The notes under the pieces: generated by a model
What the model was told of the DNA's origin: nothing
The model's input: only the letters and a program-made list of their open reading frames with translations
Database searches by the model: none
Assembly (NCBI GenBank): GCA_013368315.1
Contig: JAACJM010000101.1
Location: 247,909-311,908, forward strand
Reading direction: 5' to 3'
Source of the DNA: Tetrapyrgos nigripes
Taxonomy: Eukaryota; Basidiomycota; Agaricomycetes; Agaricales; Campanellaceae
DNA length: 64,000 nucleotides
Translations under genes and position numbers: made by a program
In this document: positions 13,577 to 22,087 of the stretch, piece by piece
Numbering within the stretch: the first letter of the stretch is position 1
Layout: each line of letters begins with the position of its first letter

Positions 13577-14861
13577 TGGCGGGTAGGTGTCCTGAATGTT
13601 GGAGACAGAATACTGGCTGTCCAGAGGAGCTAGGCTGGTTAACAAGCTCACTCCATGATGCTGTAGACGAGCCAGTTCCCGGAACATGCTGCAAAAAAGG
13701 TTGAGTAATTATAAAAACACAGAAAGGAGGATAAGAAAGTAAAAAGTAGAATAAAGCTAAAAATGAAGAAAACATGACATACCAGACCAGAATTCGCATT
13801 ATAAGATGTCCTTTGCCACTCTGGGACCTTTCTAGGTGCCCTCTTTTCTTTTTTGGCACACCTTGGGGAACAGCAGTATCACTGTGTACCATCCCAACTT
13901 CCCCATCTGTAAGCTCAATAGTTCTTGCCTTCTTGTTCTTGGAGCCTTTTGGGTGGCCAGGACATCATTTAGGGACAAGTAGAAGTACAGATTCTTCAGA
14001 TTCTTTAGGTAGTGGTGCTTGGGGAAAGGACTTCTAGGCGAAACCTTGAAAACTGAATGAAATGTCTAAGGACTCAGACATCAGACAAAGATTGGAGGGA
14101 AAGATAGTATATTGAGGCAGTAGATAGCAATAATAAGAAGCTAGAAGAGCCAGGAGAATGTGTCGAAACATGTCTTAACATTTGTGGAGGTCCTGTCATG
14201 TTCACTGTTGATGAGATGTTAGATGGGTTCTGATATTCAGTCCTCTACTGGACAGACCACATGGCGACTACCAAAAATGGATGTATTATTAATATTCGCT
14301 ATTGGTATCGCTATTTGCCCACAACACAAATAGCAAGCCTTTTTCTGCAGGTGGCTATGTCAATTACGTCCTGACTTCTCCTGACTGTCTCTTTCCGCAG
14401 CCCCTCTTTTGTCTGGCTCTTTTCTGTTTTAATTCTGACAGCTTACAGGGTTAATGAAGCAGCAACTATTCAGCATAGGGTGACTAGTCAATAGAGCTCA
14501 CCAAGTAGAGTGCTGAAGAGAAAGCTAGTAGAGCTTAGATGTGAATTGCTTGAAGAGCAGATAGAACTAGATATTGTTCTGTAGTAACTGCAACTTTACA
14601 GAGAGCTTTTATACTAGATAAAGAGTATGTAATTACTAATATCTACATCGTCCATGGACATACCTAGAGATGAAGAGGATATTGCCATTGGCCATATTGC
14701 TATCTACAGAGATATCACTACATTGTAAGAGATAAGAGTAATGTCCAGAGAATGTCCTGGAGGACTAGCCATACTTATAACTACATAGAAGTTTCATAAT
14801 AACTCCATATAGAATCATAGTTACTATACATGGAAGGTATATATTTCAACAAGGGTCAAAT

Positions 14862-15875
14862 GTGTTCCTTTCAATCTCCTTTATCCCTCTCTCATACCAC
14901 CATGAAGCTCTTTTGCACATATTTTCTGTTTGCTGCTCCATTTTTACTTTGGTTATGTGTAAACTTGGGCTTGATTACTTCAACTCCAATCCTGCCATTA
15001 CAGTCAGTCTGAGTGTTCACAAGCGCAGCCAGGCAGACTGCGCAGATTTCGCTCACCTAAGTTTCCTCTTCCATTCTGGCTCTAGTCTCAATTTTACAGC
15101 GTTTCTCTACAACCAGCCAATGTTCCTCAACATTTACAGCACATCTCACTCCACACTAGGTGTCAATGACTTCAATTGCCGCCTTGCTAATCCAGTTGCA
15201 ACTGATGTAAACCCATGCTCGTCCAATTCCAGAGATTTTGTCTGTGATGCTTACTGCTTGGGCTTCTTTGCATCTATCCTTGGGTATATGGCACCTGTCT
15301 ATAATGAATCAAAGCTTCTCAATGTTTCTTATGCTCCTCCATGTAAACTAGGTCTTGAACACAACCTTGCTGTTTTGGTTATGCCTCAGGAGAACTCATT
15401 CCAATTGGCTTGCGGAAATCTTGTTCATGTCAGAAGTTCTTCTTTTTCTTATGCTTCTATTCTTGGTTCCCATCACAGTGTGCCATTTCATCATCTTGGC
15501 TCAATGTCGCTCTATGATTGTGGCTCAACGCCACTTGATGACCACAGCTCAACGTTGTTTTACTATGCCCATGATTCAATGTCTCTTTATCATTACAACT
15601 TAATGTCGTATGATGATCAGCTCTCAATGTCCTCGCTGTACATTGGTTCTATCTTAACGTTGTATATCAGATATCATATCAGGGTTGTTCTTTCAGTTAC
15701 TCAGATGCTTTTTTATCATCAGATCCATCTTATGCTGGCATGCTCACTCATTCTCTGTCCCCATACATGTATCACTCAGCCTTTCATGGGGTATTATGGG
15801 TCAGAAGAAGAGACGCTGGCTTTGAATTTGAAGTTTGTGATCCTATTATCAGATCCAGTGAAGAAGGGGATGTAA
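14862..15875 (+). other. 337-codon open frame inside element A, not recognised
   Basis: This is the longest open frame in the window by simple length, but I recognise no domain. The composition (many Ser, Leu, Tyr, His) and the imprecise repeats of a short CTCAA-type motif around 15,480-15,620 look more like low-complexity DNA than a protein. An overlapping short frame from 14,902 would begin with a hydrophobic, signal-like stretch. It may be captured cargo or chance. Confidence 0.15.
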
Positions 15876-16986
15876 ATAATGGCTATGGGAGGACTTTCAT
15901 ATGCAGAAGTATATGTACTGGTTAAACTTAATATTTGTATTGGAGTTTTTTAGTACCAAGAAGTTTAACAAAATAATGTGTACATTAAAACTGGGTCTAC
16001 GATGGCCTCGTATTTGCCACGCTTCAGCGCTGGCCCACACCCACTTCATTTAGTCTAAAGCCTTCCTTGGCTACGAGAATTTCGGGTTCTTCGATTATCT
16101 AGCTCGCGATGGGACTGATCAGGATATCGTCGACCACACCGAATCCTTCTGGGACATATGGTACATCAACGATAGACGTGTTGCCACAGGTGATTTTGTC
16201 ACGCCTAAGGTAGGTTTTTGGATTTATCTACCTGACAAATGCAGGACTCATTCTCAATTGTCTTTGCACCGATTGCAGGAACGAGCTTTCCAGACCGAGT
16301 TCTACAATCAGAATGGTTGGACAGCTCCTCTAAACTGGTACAAAATCATCATTGGCGATGTTGACAGGGAGGATAATAAAAGTCAGTAGTTTCTCGATGT
16401 CTGCTAGTTATAGCCCAGTAAATGCTCATCAATTCATTCCTAGGAATCCCTCAAGAAAACACCTTACCCCAAAAGCCTGTCTTCTTCGGCTCTGCAAGCC
16501 GCGATTATTATTCCCTCTCCGCTTTGTGGTTTGAGTTTACTATCACATCAATGGGCAGCAACGGTACATTGACGACTCGAGAGTACAATTCTGGTCATTG
16601 CGTTCAGATGCAAGCTAAGGATGAAGCTAATAAGGATCTTCTTCAATGGATTGAAGGCCTTTAGTTGAGCAAATGCTGATCATCGAAGAAGGATGTCGTT
16701 GTTGAAATGTTTAAGTTACTAGTACTTCTACTGGTTTCTAGACTCGAGTAGTACTACAATAAATATAGTGATGTTTGGTGTTTCCTTCAAGGAATTTGTG
16801 CCACACTTGTTGTGCACATCGTATTTCTTCCCCCATTTCATTAATGTTTGCCATTGAAAACTTGAGGATAGGTCAAAGATGTTGCATAGAAAAGGCGGGT
16901 TGTCGAAGAGGCTCACGATATAGTACTTCATTAAAGATAGCGTACTGACGATAGGAATAGGTTGAGGATTCGGCAAATAGTATCTA

Positions 16987-17264
16987 TGAAAGAGGTGTAG
17001 GCCAGCGCCCAGGCGTGGCGAGTACGCGACCGGAAGGAATCAATAATGTCGAGAAATAAAAATACGTAGCTTTAGCCCTAAGTAGAACACTGTAACAAAA
17101 AATCTAGTCTGACTCTTTCGACCTGTATTGCTTCCGCAGTCCGGACCATGACCCGGATTATGGACCAGTGGACAAGTCATATGCGGATGGGTCAAAGGAA
17201 AAAATCAGAAACAAGAGCACGGAAAAATTCAGGAACAACTCAGCCTCATTCTTCGGCCTTGTAA
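16987..17264 (-). mobile_element. Helentron-like element, copy B (278 bp)
   Basis: Read on the minus strand, it begins TTACAAGGCCGAAGAATGAGG, as in copy C. It ends with CGTACTCGCCACGC, the hairpin GCCA-CGC-(CTGG)-GCG-C-TGGC and CACCTCTTTCA. The next base is T, and there is no flanking duplication. Between the ends is non-coding sequence only, so it is a short non-autonomous member of the family. Confidence 0.75.
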
Positions 17265-17599
17265 CTTTTAGATAAATCCATTATACCAATCTTCGATCTC
17301 CCAAGCTCTTGAACGCCACCGTATCCTTTACTGCGAACAATCAAGGTATTCTCTTGATCCTGTCTTATGACAGACACAGTGAAGAATATATAGTTTTCAC
17401 TTTCTCCCGCATAGCCCCAGGCAAGTAGATTGAATGCCGAGAGGCACTTTGAATTTTCGGAATTTGGAGAATCAAAACTTGATTGGACAACCAACATCAT
17501 GATTCAGAGCGGTGGTGCGATAACTCGGTGCAGATACGTAGCTCAGACGGATTCGGGAGATATCACATCCATGATACCATGTGCTTCTCTGGATGCCTC

Positions 17600-17818
17600 T
17601 GAAACAACGATGGTAGTTTTTAGAGGAAGAAACAATGATACGAGAAGTTTGGAGCTCTGAGCTCAATTCCACTGATAGCTATCTGTATTCGGGAGTGGTG
17701 GAGGTGATCAGGCATCTTGGCCGGGACGGCTTTCTAAGTGGTGAAGATATAAACCAGTTTCTGAGCTCCGTGGTACTTCAAAAACCCGCAGAGAATTTCC
17801 CTTCGAGTGAGTAGTACT
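17600..17818 (+). other. Conserved coding-like stretch upstream of the peptide gene (fragment)
   Basis: The frame reading REVWSSELNS, SYLYSGVVEV, HLGRDGF and SGEDINQF is preserved between this copy and 29,120-29,300. Most changes are conservative, which suggests it once coded for, or still belongs to, a protein exon. It is followed by a conserved GTGAGT that could be a splice donor. I do not recognise the family, and the frame has no clear start. Confidence 0.3.
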
Positions 17819-17883
17819 TCATCTCTACCTATACTATAGCCACTTGTTAATTTTGTCTTGAAGTTTCAAAGCAAAGAACAGAA

Positions 17884-18109
17884 ATGCAGCTATTTAACAC
17901 TCAGAAAGCTTTCATCACAGCTGCTCTCTTGATCATGACGATTTCCCTCATGTTGGTCATTGGGAAGGCAGACGCGAAGCCAGTCACCGATAAGTTTGGT
18001 AAGTGATTCTATGAATAACAGCGGATTTCTATATCTAATTATAGAGATCATCTTCTGTGTGCTTGTAAAGTGTGGATGCACAAACCCGTCTTGCAGCGTA
18101 GGCTGCTAA
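17884..18109 (+). CDS. Small cysteine-rich secreted peptide, copy 1 (splice-shifted)
   Basis: Exon 1 (17,884-17,998) encodes a signal peptide (MQLFNTQKAF..., hydrophobic core, GKADA cleavage-like end) and KPVTDK. Exon 2 (18,071-18,109) can encode KCGCTNPSC SVGC. The donor is GTAAGT. Compared with copy 2, the acceptor region reads TAAAG instead of TAGGG, which moves the AG by two bases and puts the cysteine frame out of phase with exon 1. The gene may therefore be inactive, or may use another junction. No function is known; the downstream neighbour sequence is duplicated with it. Confidence 0.4.
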
Positions 18110-18299
18110 ATGTAACCCAGAAATCACTTCTCTCTGTCTGGAAATTATATAAATCTGGACAGCTCTTTTGGTATTACTTCTTGGTATTACTCCTTTCTTG
18201 GATAGATAGGTATCAAAGCCATATATTTATTTCTACTTCTTTCAAAGAATGAGAGCCACTCACGCGAAGACACACTCAGAGTCGGATTGACCTTACAAT

Positions 18300-18728
18300 T
18301 CAGCAGTAAGTAGTCATGAAATCTGAGGAGTATTTCTGAATATAGGAAGCGTTGGCCTTCATACACAAAGTTTTGGCCACGCTCATATGCACAGACAAAT
18401 AGCAGAGATAGGGGCTACCAGACGACGTGTCTGATGCGAGCTTCACCGTTTTTGGTAAATTTCTCAGGCTCAAAAATCGTTGATCTGATGCGTCCTCGAG
18501 GGTGCTAGCAGCTTCGGACTTGGGCTCGGGATTAGGATGCAGTCGAAAGACGGGATCTGGGAAGCGTTTAGAGGGGAAAGGAGATTGGCAGAGTAGAGGG
18601 AAGGACGCAAAGATCTGCCCACAAGTAGTTCTTCCTTCGAACTTCCTTCGAATCTTCAAGGCGTCCGCGTCCTTCAGCTGGCTCGTCCCTCCCATCAGCA
18701 GCCCAGAGCTGCATCCAGAGTCGTTCAT
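18300..18728 (-). CDS. Hypothetical 142-aa frame in the duplicated block
   Basis: This open frame has no recognised domain. The corresponding place in copy 2 (29,760-30,190) is interrupted by several stops and indels, so coding potential is not conserved. It may be chance, or a gene alive only in this copy. Confidence 0.2.
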   Translation of the reverse strand: MNDSGCSSGLLMGGTSQLKDADALKIRRKFEGRTTCGQIFASFPLLCQSPFPSKRFPDPVFRLHPNPEPKSEAASTLEDASDQRFLSLRNLPKTVKLASDTSSGSPYLCYLSVHMSVAKTLCMKANASYIQKYSSDFMTTYC

Positions 18729-19365
18729 TTTGTGCTAATACGAGGCTAGCTCTGCTGAAGAGGAAATCCGTAACGAGGCCTTGTTATGTTTAGGAATCAT
18801 TTGGGCGTAGGGCATGTAGCCCGGTGGGGAGAAGAAAGGTATGTCGGCCATCCTGTACGGTAGGGCTGTGGTGGTTCCCTGTTATTCTACCATCACTTAC
18901 GTATAGGAGGGTTTTCATAGTCTACCTGCGGTATGCCCCAGCCGCACTTGTATCAGGGAGGTTTTGGTGAAGGAAGCTGCCAGTTTAACTTCCATGTGGA
19001 AACTGCCTTGTTTACGCCGTCAATGAATTCTGTTAGCACATCGATATCATGGATACTATCAATATCTATCGAAAGTTCGCTGGAAGCAGGTACAATCTTT
19101 TCAATGACAGTCAGCAGGTCTGAGATCCAAGTTCGCTTTTTCGCTCTTGACAGTTTAAAGCTTTCTTCGACATCCACTCGTACATAAGTGTCCGATGGAC
19201 GCCGCAAGGCATATTGCAAGAATTTTAGAGCTAGCTGCATACGCCGATAGGTAAAGGAATCGATGCAGACTTTGGGCGCAGTTTTGCGGAGTTTGAAAAG
19301 GATAGCTAAAGGGCCAAGGCCTAAAGCCTACAGCCTTCGGCAAAGGCTGCTTTCGGGTTGTGCCG

Positions 19366-19448
19366 GACTGGTGGCGTGTGAAACTTAGAACCCGTGAAAA
19401 AGTTGTGAAGCTCGACATAAGTTAACTCGGCCTTTAAGGGCCTCGTAA
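19366..19448 (-). repeat. 5' fragment of a second TTACGAGGC-ended repeat family
   Basis: Read on the minus strand, it begins TTACGAGGCCCTTAAAGGCC and continues with GAGTTAACTTATGTCGA. It matches 55,340-55,421 closely. The first bases are those of the Helentron-like copies, but the rest differs, so it looks like a sister subfamily. I did not find its 3' end. Confidence 0.5.
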
Positions 19449-19467
19449 TCGGCTTTAGCGCTCAATC

Positions 19468-19965
19468 GTGGTTTACTTAAATCTTATATCTTATATCCGT
19501 TTGGGAGGTGCTGGATCAGGCGACGGACGTTTCTTCCTCAACATCGGGTGGCTACCTCTCCCTGCGCAAGATGCCGTCGGACTCTCCGTCTTAGTCTCAA
19601 GCTATACCTGTCCCAGTTCATGGTACATAAGATTATTGTGCTTCAAGGATAATTCACTGCTCACAGGGAGTCAGGGAAATTCCTTGAAGCTGGAATCTGT
19701 GGTTTACGGTATGTTAAGACTCCAACGCAGACTTATCCCGTGCAAAGCCAAGCTAACCTCGCAATTTTTAATACAGGCTGCTACATCGTCACTTTCAGCA
19801 TGGCAATGCATATTATGAACCAGCGCAAAGAGGGGGTCAGCGTCCTAGCTCGATGGGATTTTTGGGCGCTAGTCCTACTTTGCTTGATCGCTGCCACAGT
19901 CGTAACGGTGACCGATCTTATTGCGAACGCCTCGATCCATGACCTTCCAGGCTTCAGATTCATAG
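19468..19965 (+). pseudogene. Fragment of a fungal multi-pass membrane protein
   Basis: An intron with GTATGT donor, GCTAAC branch and TACAG acceptor (19,709-19,776) joins short exons. The second exon (19,777-19,965) codes for two hydrophobic spans (CYIVTFSMAMHI and WALVLLCLIAATVV) separated by a basic loop. The style matches the large agaricomycete families of orphan seven-span proteins. Start and remaining spans are missing and the downstream frame breaks up after 20,020. Confidence 0.35.
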
Positions 19966-20610
19966 GTTCAACATATTATCCAGTAAAATTCTATTTCTTG
20001 TGTCTAAATTTCTATTTTCATTAATGAATAATGTAGGATACTGGCTGAAATGGGTTATGTTTTTGCAAAGTAACTTGAAGTCCTGGCAGTCTTGACCAAT
20101 ACTGGTTTTCCTCAAGGATTCTGGAGGATTGTGTTCTCGTATGTCATTACCGCCCTTAACGGTGCCCTAGGTCGGTCAGGTAAAGGTTCACATGATAGTG
20201 GCAGTATGAACAAAGCAGAAGAAGAACACGTCGTTTGAAATGTTCAGTGAGAGGTCTAGTTACCAGTTTGTTCGTGTCGCAATCGCAAATGTAACTAAGC
20301 AGAATGCCGAGTTTTCCTATGATTTAGGTTGTACAGAGGATAGGAGCAAGATATGAGTACTAAGTGATATTACTGAAAACTGTTTGGATAACGAGACGAC
20401 GTAAAGAATAAAGAGATTGATCGCCGTTCAAGAACCCGCCCTAGTACCGCCAGTTCTTCCGCGATCTCGCTATCTTACATACCCCAACTTCCCTCCTGCC
20501 CCTCACCTTTCAGCCGATGACATGATGATCATTCACATTCTAGCTTCCTCCCAGTGCCTTCTCTCCTTCCCCTTCTTATTTATCCTGAAATATCTCTACA
20601 TACTACCTCT

Positions 20611-20740
20611 CACGCCGAAAAGACAAAAATATCCGCTCGACGGATAGATGACATTATTATGCTGATATAAGATGTTTCTGTACAAAAATGTGTTTCTGTA
20701 CGCCTTTCTGCCGAGCGGATATTTTTGTATTTTCGGCGTG
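20611..20740. mobile_element. MITE, CAYGCC family, copy 2
   Basis: This 130-bp element has near-perfect inverted ends (CACGCCGAAAAGACAAAAAT facing ATTTTTGTATTTTCGGCGTG) and TCT duplicated on both sides (20,608-20,610 and 20,741-20,743). The paralogous block at about 24,890 has a single TCC at the same place and no insert, which confirms the boundaries. Confidence 0.9.
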
Positions 20741-20892
20741 TCTGCATCCTCACTCTCATTGCATAATCGCGACTCCCATCTCCCGCTGTACCCCTTCTGA
20801 CAGCCAAAATGAATGATTGTTCTCGGTCCCATGCCATACCGACTGTCGATTTCTCATCTTTTCAGGCTCCACACGATTCCCGACTTTACAAA

Positions 20893-21024
20893 CACGCCGA
20901 AAATACAAAAATATCCACTCGGCAGAAAGGCGTACGGAAACACACTTTTTTTACAGATATATCTTATATCAGTAGTAGTGATTTGATCTATTCGTCGAGT
21001 GGATATTTTTGTCTTTTCAGCGTG
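20893..21024. mobile_element. MITE, CAYGCC family, copy 3
   Basis: This 132-bp element has inverted ends CACGCCGAAAATAC and TCTTTTCAGCGTG. AAA is duplicated on both sides (20,890-20,892 and 21,025-21,027). The paralogous block near 25,035 reads ACTTTACAAAG with no insert. Its interior matches copy 1 at 1,635-1,766. Confidence 0.9.
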
Positions 21025-21082
21025 AAAGCGTCAAGTGATAACCCAGGTTGAGAATATATAGAATGGAAACGCGATGGGGAGG

Positions 21083-21315
21083 TTACGAGGCCCTTTTAAG
21101 GGACTCGTTCCTACAAACCTGCCGTTTGCTGTGTGGCTATGCTGAAATGGTCCACCGGTTCGGTTACTTATCTTTTGCATTCCGATCCCGATGTCGGCAA
21201 TTGCCATATTGTCTTGGCATCAATAATCATTCAGTCGGCACACCATGCCGGTCTCATCACGGTTTACAGGGGCTCGTTATCGTGCCACGCGCAGCGATGG
21301 CCCACATTTCCCTCG
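21083..21315 (+). mobile_element. Helentron-like element, copy D (233 bp)
   Basis: It begins TTACGAGGCCC and has the 3' hairpin GCCA-CGC-(GCA)-GCG-A-TGGC followed by CCACATTTCCCTCG. The flanks GGGGAGG|TTGGG correspond to GGGGGGG|TTGGG at the empty site near 25,087-25,097. It therefore inserted with no target duplication, immediately 5' of a T. Confidence 0.8.
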
Positions 21316-22087
21316 TTGGGTGTACGTTGGTAGAAGGACTCGGAAGCAATCAGCGTAGGCCTTGCCGTTTTGTCTGGGTTCCTCCATAAGTCTGTAGCGG
21401 ATTTTATATGGCATCATTCTTTCAGAGTTCGTAGATTAAGGAACTTGTCAGGGGGATAATTCATGGAACCACTGAAATGTCGTTCCTGGTATGACAGCAT
21501 TTGCGTTCTGACATTTATTTCGAGTTTTCTCTCTTTCACGGTGGACATTTGCTTTAATTGCTTGTAATTACAGGAAAAAAACGACCCCCACTCCTCAGGC
21601 TTGTACTTCAACAGGTATATCGTTCCCTTTTTCAGTCAGTTGTTGCAAATTTGAAATGAAAGCCGATAGGTGGTTCGCTTTGTATACAACCGGAGGTCTG
21701 TAAATTGCAGCCCTCGGTTGATCTGCTTACTGGGATACAAATTTTAACACAGATTGCGACATCTTTTTCATTCAATTTCTGCAAAGCACTCACGCTGTCT
21801 GTTTCTATCCCGTCCAAAAGTGTTATAGATCAGAGAGGCGTAACGTCAAGCGGACAGGGTGATGAAAACACGAATACCTGGGCCGTCTGGCTCGGACTGC
21901 TTTTGCAATCAGTGTCGACCTCATGATAACAATTTGTCGCTGCAGGAGGCACAAGGCGTATTTAAGCCATTTCGTTTAAGACATTAAGGCCATCCTGAGT
22001 CCCAGTACGCCCCAATATCAGAAACAGACCCTTGCCGTTCTCTTGCGTCAAATCGTTTAAAACACTCACTACTCCTCCTTCAAGTCA

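Larger units (their letters stand above)
8053..14030 (-). pseudogene. DUF6729 / RNase H-like / WRN-type 3'-5' exonuclease protein, broken
   Basis: The order from the N-terminus is as follows. An AT-hook-like basic stretch (PKGSKNKK, about 13,930). A Ser/Pro-rich linker. A Cys-rich DUF6729-type zinc domain (VDVDCCFW, YRCRTC, SWHSRI; 12,080-12,380). An RNase H-like segment with Asp in AIDHS and YTDN. A Werner-type exonuclease with motif I SGIDAEW, motif II GVNHDLQAL and motif III YAAIDVYV (10,320-10,900). A region ending in GTNMVEGGVH. A Cys-rich tail (CQRCGRGPGDC). Introns are seen at about 11,751-11,800, 10,695-10,750 and 9,140-9,195. Lesions: LTR insertion 13,098-13,576, a 1-nt frameshift near 12,393, LTR insertion 11,069-11,582, TAG near 10,983, TGA at 10,179-10,181 and TAG near 9,249. 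Similar proteins recur in many copies in mushroom genomes (from memory). No function is established. Confidence 0.75.
7428..16048 (+). mobile_element. Helentron-like element, copy A (8.6 kb)
   Basis: The 5' end TTATGAGGCTGAA aligns with copies C and B. The 3' end has GGCCTCGTA, then the hairpin GCCA-CGC-(TTCA)-GCG-C-TGGC, then CACACCCACTTCA. Flanks join as ...TGTATA|TTTAG, which restores a normal 66-nt intron of the epoxide hydrolase gene with no target duplication and a T immediately 3'. Cargo on the minus strand is the DUF6729/exonuclease pseudogene, broken by LTRs at 11,069-11,582 and 13,098-13,576. No Rep/helicase gene is visible, so A is either a non-autonomous Helentron with captured cargo or a new element type. 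Confidence 0.75.
6734..16664 (+). pseudogene. Secreted epoxide hydrolase (alpha/beta hydrolase), decayed and split by an 8.6-kb insertion
   Basis: Epoxide hydrolases of the alpha/beta-hydrolase fold open epoxides with water through an Asp nucleophile. The exons show the oxyanion motif HGFPSS, the nucleophile elbow VGHDWGSK (split by an intron at 7,172-7,240) and the late histidine motif SGHCVQ. Exons lie at 6,836-7,171, 7,241-7,366, 16,054-16,208, about 16,279-16,379, and 16,442-16,664. Exon 2 (ends NDTMAA) and exon 3 (starts SKAFLGYENF) join in phase across a 8,687-bp intron that holds element A. Without the element the intron would be 66 nt. Upstream, a hydrophobic signal-like frame from 6,734 has ATA where a start ATG is expected, and an in-frame TGA at 6,833-6,835 separates it from the enzyme. 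Translation could begin at 6,836 but would lose the signal peptide. I therefore call it a probable pseudogene; the family call is firm. Confidence 0.8.
17328..18925. repeat. Duplicated block, copy 1 (peptide-gene block)
   Basis: About 1.6 kb here is repeated in the same orientation at 28,806-30,347. It covers an upstream conserved stretch, the small secreted peptide gene and about 0.8 kb downstream. Copy 1 carries an extra ~40 bp near 18,763-18,800 that copy 2 lacks. Copy 1 runs uninterrupted through TTTTCATAG|TCTACCTGCGG at about 18,915-18,935, which makes it the empty site for element C. Confidence 0.8.
20287..21385. repeat. Glyoxal-oxidase-flanking block, copy 1 (with three insertions)
   Basis: This is the same sequence as 24,570-25,170 in the same orientation, enlarged by two MITEs (20,611-20,740 and 20,893-21,024) and element D (21,083-21,315). 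Without them it is about 0.6 kb. The two copies bracket the glyoxal oxidase gene, so they may be remnants of a tandem gene duplication. Copy 2 serves as an empty-site control for all three insertions. Confidence 0.85.

Noticed and set aside
17430..17660. 76-aa plus frame upstream of peptide copy 1 as a gene
   Set aside because: The equivalent frame in copy 2 is interrupted by a TGA and a roughly 40-bp length difference, so only the downstream stretch shows conserved coding.
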